Of a stretch of 64,000 bases of DNA, positions 18,210 through 27,564 are shown in pieces. Location: positions 234,610 to 298,609 of the forward strand of contig NZ_CP059219.1 of assembly GCF_014252395.1 (NCBI RefSeq). The letters are read 5' to 3'. Under the pieces are notes generated by a model. The model searched no databases. It saw nothing but the letters and a program-made list of their open reading frames with translations, and had not been told where the DNA came from. The number at the start of each line of letters is the position of its first letter. Positions within the stretch are counted from its first letter, which is position 1. The position numbers and the translations under genes were made by a program. This DNA is from Blattabacterium cuenoti (GTDB lineage Bacteria; Bacteroidota; Bacteroidia; Flavobacteriales; Blattabacteriaceae).

Positions 18210-19004
18210 TTATATGTTAATGTATCCTTTAAATATAAAATTAACAGATCCAGTTAAATAAATATTTTTATATATATTTTTATTTTTTTTTAAAGAAACT
18301 GATAAATTACCTCCTAAAGTATTAACTAATATTTTTTCCTCATTAATTTTATTTATTTCACATGCAGCAATAACTGAAGCAGTAACACCTGTTCCACAAG
18401 ATAAGGTTTCATTTTCTACTCCTCTTTCATAAGTTCGTACTTGTATAGACTTATTATTAAGTACTTCTACAAAATTTACATTAATTCCTTTTTCAAAATA
18501 TTCATTGTTAAATCTTATTTTTTTACCTTCTTCATATACATTTATATTTTTCATTTTTTCTACAAATACAATATAATGTGGAGATCCAGTATTTAAAATA
18601 ATATGTTTTTTATAAATTTTTATATCTTTTTTTTTTATATCAAGTAAACTTATAGATACGTTTTTATTAATTATAAATCCATGATGATATCCGTCTATAG
18701 CCTTAAAATGAATTTTTTCATTATCTTTTTTTAAAAAACCTAATTTTTTAGAAAAAAGTATAGCACATCTTCCTCCATTCCCACACATAGTACTTTCTCT
18801 TCCGTCAGAATTAAAATATTTCATATAAAAACTACTTTTATGATCATTTTGAATTAAAATAACTCCATTTGCACCAATTCCAAAATGTCTATCACACAAT
18901 TTTTTGAATAAAAAAATATCATTTTTTTTTACAATTTTTTTTCTATAATCTAGAATAATAAAATCGTTACCTGTTCCATTGTATTTAAAAAAATCTAGTT
19001 CCAT
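18210..19004 (-). CDS. dapF: Diaminopimelate epimerase
   Basis: A 264-residue epimerase that converts LL- to meso-diaminopimelate, used for lysine and for peptidoglycan cross-links. The two catalytic cysteines are in TMCGNGGRCA and LSCGTGVTAS, with NDFIILDYR near the start. Length is normal. The product feeds MurE, whose gene is frameshifted in this window, and lysine supply to the host. It is divergent from degP. Confidence 0.95.
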   Translation of the reverse strand: MELDFFKYNGTGNDFIILDYRKKIVKKNDIFLFKKLCDRHFGIGANGVILIQNDHKSSFYMKYFNSDGRESTMCGNGGRCAILFSKKLGFLKKDNEKIHFKAIDGYHHGFIINKNVSISLLDIKKKDIKIYKKHIILNTGSPHYIVFVEKMKNINVYEEGKKIRFNNEYFEKGINVNFVEVLNNKSIQVRTYERGVENETLSCGTGVTASVIAACEINKINEEKILVNTLGGNLSVSLKKNKNIYKNIYLTGSVNFIFKGYINI

Positions 19005-19080
19005 AAATAACGAAGTTAATATTTTTTATTTTTTTTAAATATATAAAAAAAAGTAATGAACGTTATATCTAATATTTACA

Positions 19081-19088
19081 TATATTTG
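19081..19088 (+). promoter_or_regulatory. Candidate -7 promoter box for degP
   Basis: TATATTTG matches TAnnTTTG, 26 bases before the degP ATG. No TTG is visible at the expected -33 distance, so the support is weak. Confidence 0.3.
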
Positions 19089-19114
19089 TTTCTTATTACC
19101 ATAAAATATTAAGG

Positions 19115-20611
19115 ATGAAGAAAATAATTTTTTATATTGTATTTAGCAGTATTATGAGTTCAATTATAACTATTGCTGCATATAAACATACAATAAAAGA
19201 AAAACCTTTATTATTTCCATATACTTCATCTTCTAATAATTTACCTTTATCTAATTCTTCTTTAGTTAGTTCTGCTGGATTACCGGATTTTACAAGAGTA
19301 GTAGAAAAAACTATTGATGCAGTAGTTAATGTAAAAAATTTTTCAAAAAAATATAGTAATCAATTTGATCCGTTTGATTTCTTTTTTGGTTTTCCTGATG
19401 ATTTTGGTGGTAATAAAGATAAAAAACCTCAAAAAAATGATATTCCTGGACTTCATGGTTCAGGAGTTATAATTTCACCAGATGGATATGTTGTTACTAA
19501 TAATCATGTTATAAAAGAAGCAGAAAAAATAGAAATAACTCTTAGTGATCAAAGAACTTATAGAGCTAAATTAATAGGTTCAGATCCTAGTACGGATATT
19601 GCTTTATTAAAAATAAATGAAAAAAATTTACCTTTTATTTATTTTTCAGATTCTAATAAAGTGCAAGTAGGAGAATGGGTTTTAGCTATAGGAAATCCTT
19701 TTGATTTAAATTCTACTGTTACAGCAGGTATAATTAGTGCAAAAAATAGAAGTTTAGGAATATTAAGAGGAGAAACACAATCTTCTATTGAATCGTTTTT
19801 CCAAACGGATGCTGCTGTCAATCCTGGAAATAGTGGTGGTGCTTTGGTAAACACTAATGGAGAATTAATTGGAATTAATACTGCTATTTCTTCTGCTTCA
19901 GGTAATTTTATAGGATATAGTTTTGCAGCTCCTTCTAATTTGGTATCAAAAGTTATACAGGATATAAAAAAATATGGAGCAGTACAACGTGCATATTTAG
20001 GAGTAAGAGGAATGGATTTATCAAAAACAGAATATTTAAAAGCATATAATAAGGAAACTCATCAAAATATAAAACCACAACAAGGGTTTTTGATAGGAGA
20101 AGTATTTGCAAAAAGTGGAGCAGAAGATGCAGGACTTAAAAAAGGAGACATAATAAAAAGTATAGATGGTAAACTAATACAAAATATTGCAGATTTATCA
20201 TTTATTGTAGGGACAAAACATCCAGGAGATAAAGTAAAAGTTAATATAATACGAAATAAATATAAAAAGTCTTTTAACATTACTTTAAAAGATTTACAAG
20301 GAAGAACAAAAATAAGAACTAGAGAAGAAATTACTCCATCTGAATTATTAGGTGCTACTTTTGAAGATCTCAGTAAAGAATCTAAAAAAGATTTTGGTAT
20401 TGATTATGGAATTAGAATAAAAGAAATAAAAACAGGTCGTTTAAGTACTATTGGATTAGAAGAAGGAGATATTATTTTATCTATTAATGGAAATAAAATG
20501 AAAAAAATTGGTGATGTTGATCGTGTTTTAAAAAAATATTCAGGAGATGTTACTATAAAGTCTATTAAACAGAATGGACAAGTATATATTGCAGGATTTG
20601 AAATGAATTAA
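19115..20611 (+). CDS. degP: Periplasmic serine protease/chaperone DegP (HtrA)
   Basis: A 498-residue HtrA protein with an N-terminal signal or anchor helix (about 3-22), a trypsin-like domain and two PDZ domains (about 285-390 and 400-498). The catalytic triad is His131 (NNHV), Asp161 (TDIALLK) and Ser240 (NPGNSGGAL). It degrades or refolds damaged envelope proteins, a task that matters with mutation-laden proteins in symbionts. It overlaps the convergent lptG-like gene by 4 bases. Confidence 0.95.
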   Translation: MKKIIFYIVFSSIMSSIITIAAYKHTIKEKPLLFPYTSSSNNLPLSNSSLVSSAGLPDFTRVVEKTIDAVVNVKNFSKKYSNQFDPFDFFFGFPDDFGGNKDKKPQKNDIPGLHGSGVIISPDGYVVTNNHVIKEAEKIEITLSDQRTYRAKLIGSDPSTDIALLKINEKNLPFIYFSDSNKVQVGEWVLAIGNPFDLNSTVTAGIISAKNRSLGILRGETQSSIESFFQTDAAVNPGNSGGALVNTNGELIGINTAISSASGNFIGYSFAAPSNLVSKVIQDIKKYGAVQRAYLGVRGMDLSKTEYLKAYNKETHQNIKPQQGFLIGEVFAKSGAEDAGLKKGDIIKSIDGKLIQNIADLSFIVGTKHPGDKVKVNIIRNKYKKSFNITLKDLQGRTKIRTREEITPSELLGATFEDLSKESKKDFGIDYGIRIKEIKTGRLSTIGLEEGDIILSINGNKMKKIGDVDRVLKKYSGDVTIKSIKQNGQVYIAGFEMN

Positions 20612-21690
20612 TATTTATTTCTATTATTCCATAATAAAAATGCAATCATTCCAAAAATAATATTTGGAGACCAAACAGATATATAAGATGAAATATAATC
20701 TTTTGTTGAATATATTTTTGTAATTTCTATAAAGAAGATATATATAAAAGATAATATTACACCTATTATAATATTATAACCAATTTCTACTTTCTTTCTT
20801 GAAGAAATAGATAACCCTAAGATAGTAAATATAAAAGTTGAAAAAGGTAAACTTGTTCTTTGATAATATTCATTTAAATAAATATTTACATTTTTTATTT
20901 TTTTTTCTATATCAATGAATTTTTTTAATTCAAAAATAGTCATAGTTTCCGCTATATATTCTTCTGGTAATAGTTCTTCCGGAGTCATAGGTAATTTTAT
21001 TATTTTATAAAAATAACTTATAAAAAAATCATGATTTTTTTTGATTTTAGTTTCGTTACAATCATATAATATGTATATTTTATTTTTTTTAAATCCAAAA
21101 ATTTTTTTAGATTTTAGAATATATATTAATTTTTTTTTATAAAATTTTTGATAAATAAAGTTTTTTCCTATATTTTTTTTTTTTGAAAAATTTCGTATAA
21201 AAATATATTCATTATTTGAAATTTGAACACTTACAGTTTGATTGTTTTCATATTTATTTTTATATCTTGAATTTAATAAATATTGGTAATGAAATTTATT
21301 TTTTTTTTTATTAGCTAAAGGTAAAAAATAATAATTTATAATTAAGGATAATAATACTATAATACTAGATGATAATAAATAGGGAATAGTTAATCTTTTA
21401 AAACTAATTCCACTTACTAGAATCGCATTTATTTCTGAATTTTTTGCTAATTTAGATGTAAAAAAAATAACTGATAAAAAAACGGATATAGGATAAAAAG
21501 TATTAACTAACCATATACTCCAAAAAGGATAATAAAAAATTAAAGCATCTTTAATTGATCCTTGATTATTTTCTAAACGATGTATACGTTGAGATATATC
21601 TATAATCACAGATAATGATAATAAAGAAAAAGTTATAAATACAAAAGAAATAAAAAAATTACGAATAATATAATGATCAATAATTTTCAT
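20608..21690 (-). CDS. LptF/LptG-family lipopolysaccharide export permease
   Basis: A 360-residue inner-membrane protein starting MKIIDHYIIRNFFISF, the typical YjgP/YjgQ opening. It has six predicted helices, three before and three after a periplasmic domain (about 130-265). It forms the permease half of the ABC transporter that moves LPS to the outer membrane; a second paralogue and the ATPase are not here. I chose ATG 21690 because it overlaps the tgt stop as ATGA and fits the family. The frame extends 13 codons further upstream inside tgt. Confidence 0.88.
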   Translation of the reverse strand: MKIIDHYIIRNFFISFVFITFSLLSLSVIIDISQRIHRLENNQGSIKDALIFYYPFWSIWLVNTFYPISVFLSVIFFTSKLAKNSEINAILVSGISFKRLTIPYLLSSSIIVLLSLIINYYFLPLANKKKNKFHYQYLLNSRYKNKYENNQTVSVQISNNEYIFIRNFSKKKNIGKNFIYQKFYKKKLIYILKSKKIFGFKKNKIYILYDCNETKIKKNHDFFISYFYKIIKLPMTPEELLPEEYIAETMTIFELKKFIDIEKKIKNVNIYLNEYYQRTSLPFSTFIFTILGLSISSRKKVEIGYNIIIGVILSFIYIFFIEITKIYSTKDYISSYISVWSPNIIFGMIAFLLWNNRNKY

Positions 21691-22811
21691 ATTCTTTTTT
21701 TCAACAAAGGAATTATTGATTTTTTCCAAGAAAAAAAATTATTATGCATAATATGAATTCTTGCTTTTTTAAGTAAATTATAGTAAAAATAAATATTATG
21801 TATTGAAGCTATTTCTTTTGCTAAATTTTCTTTAGATAAAAAAAGGTGTCTAACATAAGATTTACTATATAATTTGTCTACATATGAATTTCCAAATTCA
21901 TCTAAGCAAGAAAAATTTTTTTCCCATTTTTTATTTTTTATATTTATTATTCCTTTCCATGTAAATAACATACCATGACGTCCATTTCTTGTAGGAATAA
22001 CACAATCAAACATATCTACTCCAAGAGAAATTCCTTCTAAAAGATCTTCTGGATAACCTACACCCATTAAATATCTAGGTTTTTTTTTAGGTAAAACATT
22101 TGTTAATAAATCTATTATATTAAATGTTATTTCTTTATTTTCTCCTAAACTTAAACCACCTATAGCGTATCCTTCCGCTTTTAAAAGCGATATTTTTTCT
22201 GCGGAATATTGTCTTAAATCAGGATAAATACTACCCTGTATAATAGGAAAAAATCCTTGTTTATAATTATATTTTTCTGGATTTTTATCTAAATAAGAAT
22301 AACATTTTTTAAGCCAAGAATGTGTTATTTTTACAGATTCTTTTGCTTCATTATAACTACATGGAAAAGAAGGACAATCATCAAAAGCCATAATAATATC
22401 TCCTCCAATATAACGTTGTATTTCCATAGATTTTTCTGGAGAAAAAAAATGGTAAGATCCATTTATAATAGATTTAAACATTACTCCATTTTCTGTTTTT
22501 TTATTTAATTTTCTCATAGAAAAAATTTGAAAACCTCCACTATCTGTTAAAATAGATTTTTTCCAATTCATAAAATAATGAATTCCTCCTACTTTATGTA
22601 ATGTTTTAATTCCTGGTCTAAAATATAAATGATAAGTATTTCCAAGAATTATATCGGATATTTTATAAAGTTCTTGTATTGGAACAGATTTAACAAAACC
22701 ACTTGAAGCTATTGTCATAAAAATGGGAGTTTTTATTTTACCATGTTCTGTTTCTAAAATACCAACTCTTGCTTTAGAAAAATTATCTGTTTTTATTAAA
22801 TGAAATTTCAT
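21687..22811 (-). CDS. tgt: Queuine/preQ1 tRNA-guanine transglycosylase
   Basis: A 374-residue TIM-barrel enzyme that exchanges guanine-34 of GUN anticodon tRNAs for preQ1. Key Asp residues are in LTDSGGFQIF and DMFDCVIPTRNGR, and IMAFDDCPSFPC is typical. The usual zinc cysteines (CxCxxC) near the C-terminus are replaced here by GNSYVD, while the later His in SIHNIY remains. I recall similar loss in other Bacteroidota Tgt proteins. It is followed by the LPS permease with an ATGA overlap. Confidence 0.92.
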   Translation of the reverse strand: MKFHLIKTDNFSKARVGILETEHGKIKTPIFMTIASSGFVKSVPIQELYKISDIILGNTYHLYFRPGIKTLHKVGGIHYFMNWKKSILTDSGGFQIFSMRKLNKKTENGVMFKSIINGSYHFFSPEKSMEIQRYIGGDIIMAFDDCPSFPCSYNEAKESVKITHSWLKKCYSYLDKNPEKYNYKQGFFPIIQGSIYPDLRQYSAEKISLLKAEGYAIGGLSLGENKEITFNIIDLLTNVLPKKKPRYLMGVGYPEDLLEGISLGVDMFDCVIPTRNGRHGMLFTWKGIINIKNKKWEKNFSCLDEFGNSYVDKLYSKSYVRHLFLSKENLAKEIASIHNIYFYYNLLKKARIHIMHNNFFSWKKSIIPLLKKRI

Positions 22812-22834
22812 AAAATTTTTTAATTTATAAAATA

Positions 22835-22842
22835 TAATTTTG
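22835..22842 (+). promoter_or_regulatory. Candidate -7 promoter box ahead of the dcw cluster
   Basis: TAATTTTG fits TAnnTTTG, 24 bases before the rsmH ATG. There is no clear TTG at -33. It may drive the long division and wall operon, since downstream genes are spaced by under 50 bases. Confidence 0.3.
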
Positions 22843-22866
22843 TATTATTTATACAAAAAAAATAAA

Positions 22867-23763
22867 ATGAATCAGTATCATCATAAGTCCGTTCTTCTAA
22901 AGGAAAGTACTGAAAATTTAATAACAGATAAGAATGGTGTTTATGTAGATGTTACTTTTGGAGGAGGAGGACATTCTTATGCTATTTTAAAAAAATTAAA
23001 TAAAAAAGGTACTTTAATAGCTTTAGATCAGGATAAAGAATCTATAAAAAAAAATTTTATTAATGATAAACGTTTTTATCTATTTCATAAAAATTTTGTT
23101 CATATACGAGATATTATTATAAATAATAAACGTATTGAAAAAGTATCAGGTATCTTAGCAGATTTAGGCCTTTCATCATTTCAAATAAATAATCCTAATA
23201 GAGGTTTTTCTAATCAATTGAATTGTATTTTGGATATGAGAATGAATCAAGATTCTTATTATTCTGCTCTAAATGTTATTAATGAATCTTCAAAAAAAGA
23301 ATTATCTAATATATTTTATGAATATGGAGAGTTTAAAAATTCAAAAAAAATTGCAGAAAAAATACTAAAAAAACGTTTAAAAAAAAATATTAATACGACT
23401 TTTGATTTAATGAATATTTTTTTCGTTAAAGGATCTTTTAAAAAAAAGAAAAGATTTTTTGCTAGGCTTTTCCAAGCTATACGAATAAAAGTAAATAATG
23501 AGATTCATTTTTTAAAATATTTTTTATTAGAATCTTCTAAAATAATAATTCCAGGAGGAAGAATAGCCATTATTTCATATCATTCTATTGAAGATAGAAT
23601 TATTAAATATTTTTTTAAAAAAGGAATTTTATTAGGAATAACTAATTTAAAAAATATACCATTTAGAATGATTCACAAAAAAGTAATAAAACCAAAAATT
23701 CAAGAAATATTGAATAATAGAAGATCTAGAAGTGCTAGATTAAGAATTGCAGAAAAGATTTAG
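22867..23763 (+). CDS. rsmH: 16S rRNA (cytosine-1402-N4) methyltransferase RsmH
   Basis: A 298-residue SAM-dependent methyltransferase (MraW). The N-terminus MNQYHHKSVLLKES is standard, followed by VDVTFGGGGHSYAIL (SAM motif), ILADLGLSSFQINN and GRIAIISYHSIEDRIIK. I chose ATG 22867 over TTG 22840, which would add nine unconserved residues. It opens the dcw cluster; mraZ, which normally precedes it, is absent and a divergent tgt gene stands in its place. Confidence 0.95.
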   Translation: MNQYHHKSVLLKESTENLITDKNGVYVDVTFGGGGHSYAILKKLNKKGTLIALDQDKESIKKNFINDKRFYLFHKNFVHIRDIIINNKRIEKVSGILADLGLSSFQINNPNRGFSNQLNCILDMRMNQDSYYSALNVINESSKKELSNIFYEYGEFKNSKKIAEKILKKRLKKNINTTFDLMNIFFVKGSFKKKKRFFARLFQAIRIKVNNEIHFLKYFLLESSKIIIPGGRIAIISYHSIEDRIIKYFFKKGILLGITNLKNIPFRMIHKKVIKPKIQEILNNRRSRSARLRIAEKI

Positions 23764-23774
23764 AAAATGAAAAG

Positions 23775-24086
23775 ATGAAAACAAAAGATATTATAAAAGG
23801 AAAATTTTTAGTAAAAGAATACGCTTATCGTAGTTGGAATTTTATTGTTTTTATTACTATACTATCTTTAATTAGTATTACTAGTTCACATATAATGGAT
23901 CGAAAAATAAGAAAAATAACTAAAATAAGTGAAGAAATAAAAGAATTAAAATCTGAATATGCAGATATACATAGTCAATGTATGAAAATGCAATTAGCTT
24001 CTTTTTTAAAAAAAAAATTAGTTAATGGATTGGAACATATAGAAGAACCTCCATATGAATTAATTTTAGAAGATATAAAAAATTAA
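23775..24086 (+). CDS. ftsL: FtsL-like cell division protein
   Basis: A 103-residue protein with a cytoplasmic N-terminus, one membrane helix (about 24-42) and a short coiled coil (about 45-80, KISEEIKELKSEYADI). Sequence conservation in FtsL is poor. The assignment rests on topology and on its fixed place between rsmH and ftsI. FtsL bridges FtsQ/B and the FtsWI synthase. Confidence 0.75.
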   Translation: MKTKDIIKGKFLVKEYAYRSWNFIVFITILSLISITSSHIMDRKIRKITKISEEIKELKSEYADIHSQCMKMQLASFLKKKLVNGLEHIEEPPYELILEDIKN

Positions 24087-24128
24087 ATAATTAGTATAGT
24101 TTTATATAATACGTATAAATAAATAAAT

Positions 24129-26099
24129 GTGAAACGTAAAAGATATATTTTATTATACAAATCTTATTTAATTGGTTTTTTATTCATTTTTATTGCTGCA
24201 TTAATAATTTTTAATTTATTTTATATTCAAAATTCTTCAGAAGGATACAAAAAATATGTCATAGAAAAAACAATTAGATCCAATTTAATTAAAGCTAAAC
24301 GTGGAAATATTTATGCTTCAGATAGAAGTATTTTAGCTATGTCTGTTATAAAATATAATATACATGTTGATTTTAGATCAATACCTGAAAAATTATTTAA
24401 AGAAAATATTTACTCTTTATGTAACTCCCTAGAGTTTTTGTTTAAAAAACCAAAATTTTTTTATATAAAAAAATTTCAATTAGAAAAGAAAAAAGGTAAT
24501 AGATATTTTTTATTAGCAAAAAATATAGATTATCCACATTTTAAAATATTACGTAATTTTCCAATTTTTAATAAAGGACAAATAAGAGGAGGATTTATTG
24601 TAGAAAAAAAAATATGTAGGATTCATACATTAGGAAATATTGGAAAAAGAACATTAGGATATGATGATCATAGAGGAAAAGTAGGATTAGAAGGAGCATT
24701 TAGTAAATATTTAAAAGGAAGAGATGGAAAAAGATTAGAACAAAAAATCAGTTCTAAAATATGGAAACCATTAAAATCAGAAAATGAAATTGATCCAGAA
24801 GATGGAAAAGATGTTTATTCCACTATAGATATATATTTACAAGATATAGCTTATCACGCATTGCTTCAACAATTATCTATTTCTCAAGCGGACCATGGAT
24901 GTGTTATCCTTATGGATGTAAAAAGTGGAGAAATTCCTGCTATGATTAATTTAGAAAAAACAAAAAAAAATACTTATGAAGATTTAAGAAATTTTTCCGT
25001 ATGGGAAGGAAGTGAACCTGGATCTACTTTTAAAACTATGTCTATTCTTGCTGCTTTAGAAGATAAAAAAATAGATATTAATATGATTATAAATACTAAG
25101 GGTGGAGTTATGAAATTAAAAGGAAAAAAAATACGAGATAGTCATTATAAAGGATATCTAAAAATGAATCCAAAACAAATATTGGAATTTTCTTCAAATG
25201 TAGGAGTAGCAAAAATTATATATGATAATTATAAAAAAAATCCAGATAAATTTATAAAACATTTATGTAAATGGAAATTAGATAAAAAAATAGGTATAGA
25301 TATACCAGGTGAAAGTTCCCCTTTTATACCAAAACCTGGAGAAAAAAATTGGAATAGTATAACATTACCTTGGATGACTTTTGGATATAATATTAAATTA
25401 ACTCCTTTACAAATACTAACTTTTTATAATGCTATAGCAAATAAAGGTAAAATGGTAAAACCTATGTTCATAAAAGAAATAAAATATAATGGAAAAAGTA
25501 TCAAAAAATATACAAAACCTATTGTTATAAATTATTCTATAGCTAAAAAATCCTCTTTAAGTAAAATTCAAAATATGTTAGAAGGAGTAGTAAAAAATGG
25601 AACAGCTAAAAAATATTACCATACAGAATATCCATATGCAGGAAAAACTGGAACAACTCAATTAAATTATTGGATAAAAGGAAAACCTTTGACCTATAAT
25701 AGTTCTTTTGTAGGATATTTTCCAGCTAAAAATCCTAAATATTCTTGTATTGTTGTCATTTCAAAGCCAGAAATAGGATATTATGGTATTGAAGTAGCAG
25801 TTCCTGTATTTGATAAAATTGCTAAATCTATATATCCAATAATAGGTAGAAAAAAAATTTTAAAAAAAGAAAATAAAGAAAATTTGATAAATAAAATTGT
25901 AGAATCAAAAAAAATTTTTATAGAAAAAAGTAAAATGCCTAATGTTATTTCCTTTCCAGGAAAAGAGGTTATACCTATGTTAGAAAATAATGGATTTAAT
26001 ATACGATATAAAGGTATAGGAAAAGTCATAAAACAATCTGTTAAACCAGGAAGTAAATTAAAAAAAAATCAAATTATATTTTTGAAACTAGAAGAATGA
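24129..26099 (+). CDS. ftsI: Peptidoglycan transpeptidase FtsI (PBP3) with PASTA domain
   Basis: A 656-residue class B penicillin-binding protein for septal cross-linking. It has an N-terminal membrane helix (about 12-32), a dimerisation domain, then the transpeptidase domain with SxxK at Ser299-Lys302, SSN (SxN motif) and KTGT from Lys506. The C-terminus from about 605 is a PASTA domain (MPNVISFPGKEVIPML). The start is GTG; the ATG two bases earlier runs straight into TGA. The stop overlaps the murE ATG as ATGA. Confidence 0.94.
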   Translation: MKRKRYILLYKSYLIGFLFIFIAALIIFNLFYIQNSSEGYKKYVIEKTIRSNLIKAKRGNIYASDRSILAMSVIKYNIHVDFRSIPEKLFKENIYSLCNSLEFLFKKPKFFYIKKFQLEKKKGNRYFLLAKNIDYPHFKILRNFPIFNKGQIRGGFIVEKKICRIHTLGNIGKRTLGYDDHRGKVGLEGAFSKYLKGRDGKRLEQKISSKIWKPLKSENEIDPEDGKDVYSTIDIYLQDIAYHALLQQLSISQADHGCVILMDVKSGEIPAMINLEKTKKNTYEDLRNFSVWEGSEPGSTFKTMSILAALEDKKIDINMIINTKGGVMKLKGKKIRDSHYKGYLKMNPKQILEFSSNVGVAKIIYDNYKKNPDKFIKHLCKWKLDKKIGIDIPGESSPFIPKPGEKNWNSITLPWMTFGYNIKLTPLQILTFYNAIANKGKMVKPMFIKEIKYNGKSIKKYTKPIVINYSIAKKSSLSKIQNMLEGVVKNGTAKKYYHTEYPYAGKTGTTQLNYWIKGKPLTYNSSFVGYFPAKNPKYSCIVVISKPEIGYYGIEVAVPVFDKIAKSIYPIIGRKKILKKENKENLINKIVESKKIFIEKSKMPNVISFPGKEVIPMLENNGFNIRYKGIGKVIKQSVKPGSKLKKNQIIFLKLEE

Positions 26100-27564
26100 A
26101 AAAAATATTGAAAAATATTTTAGAAAAAGTATGTGTGTTAAAAATAATAGGAAAAGATATTTATAAATCTATAAAAGGAATTTATATATATTCTAAATTA
26201 GTTCAAACAAACACCATGTTTGTAGCAAACAAAGGAAAAATAATAGATGGACATAAATTTATAAAAGACGCTATAAAAAATGGTGCAAATACTATTGTTT
26301 GTGAGACTATTCCTTTTTTTATTCAAAAAAATATAACTTATGTTATTGTTCCAAATTCTATGGAAGCTTTAGGAATAATATCCTCTAATTTTTATGATCA
26401 TCCTACAAAAAAAATAAAATTGATAGGAATTACTGGAACAAATGGAAAAACATCTGTAGCGGTTATACTTCATCAATTATTTTCTAATATGGGTGAAAAA
26501 AATATTCTTATATCAACTATAGGTATAAAAATATTATCTCATAAATATACTACAACACATACAACTCCAAATATTATTGAAATTAATAAATATTTAAATT
26601 TATCAATACAAAAAGGATGTAAGTATGCTTTTATGGAGGTAAGTTCACATGGAATACATCAAAATAGAATTTCAGGTTTATTATTTAAAGGTGGAATTTT
26701 TACTAATATTACACATGATCATTTAGATTATCATAAATCTTTTAATAATTATTTATCTACTAAAAAACTTTTTTTTAATAATCTATCTAAAGATTCTTTT
26801 GCATTGATTAATTACGATGATAAAAATTCAAATAAAATAATAAAAAATGTTTTGTCTAAAATTTATTTTTATGGATTAAAAAAAAATTCAAATTTTAAAA
26901 TTAAAATTTTGAAAATAAACATTAATGGTAGTCAATTATTAATTGATAAACATAAATTTTTTTCTAATTTAATTGGAAAATGTAATGTTTATAATTTATT
27001 AGCCAGTTACGCTACAGCTATTATATTAGGTAAAAAAAAAATGATATTATTAAAATAATAAAAAATATAAATCCCATTGAAGGACGTTTTGAAAAATTTT
27101 TATCTCATTCAGGAATTAGAGTCATTGTTGATTACGCACATAATCCAGATGGATTAAAAACTGTTTTAAATACCATTAAAGAAACAAAAAAAAATAAAGA
27201 AAAATTGATTTGCGTTATAGGTTGTGGAGGAAATAGAGATAAAAAAAAACGTTCTTTAATGGGTAAGATTGTTTACGAAAAATGTGATATATCTATTTTT
27301 ACATCTGATAATCCTAGAGGAGAATCTCCAGAAAAAATATTAATGGATATGAAAAATTTTAAATCATATCTAAATAAAAAACCTATTTTAACTTTTGTTA
27401 ATAGAAAAAAAGCTATTGAAACTGCAATTCAAATTGCAAAAAAAAAAGATATTATTTTAATAGCAGGAAAAGGACATGAAACTTATCAAGAAATAAAAGG
27501 AAAACGTTATCCTTTTAATGATATGAAAATTACTAAATATTTATTCAAAATTTATAATAAATAA
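26096..27564 (+). pseudogene. murE: UDP-MurNAc-tripeptide ligase murE, interrupted at an A10 tract (probably rescued by slippage)
   Basis: MurE adds meso-diaminopimelate to UDP-MurNAc-L-Ala-D-Glu. The first frame (26096-27058) encodes the UDP-binding and ATPase domains (GITGTNGKTSV, THTTPN, EVSSHGI) and then stops soon after the tract. The second frame, open from 27034 to 27564, continues with PIEGRFEKF, VIVDYAHNPDGL, VIGCGGNRDK, SDNPRGESP and AGKGHETYQ. One extra A in the ten-A run at 27032-27041 joins them into 489 residues, the normal MurE length, and the joined text matches the family. No frame is lost and no other stop occurs, so decay looks recent or the gene is rescued at transcription. 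mraY starts directly after the stop. Confidence 0.9.
27032..27041 (+). other. A10 slippage/frameshift site in murE
   Basis: Ten consecutive A. Ten gives GKKKMILLK then stop; eleven gives GKKKNDIIK and continues to the C-terminal ligase domain. Upstream the second frame is closed by TAA at 27031-27033, so the shift must occur within the tract. Confidence 0.88.
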
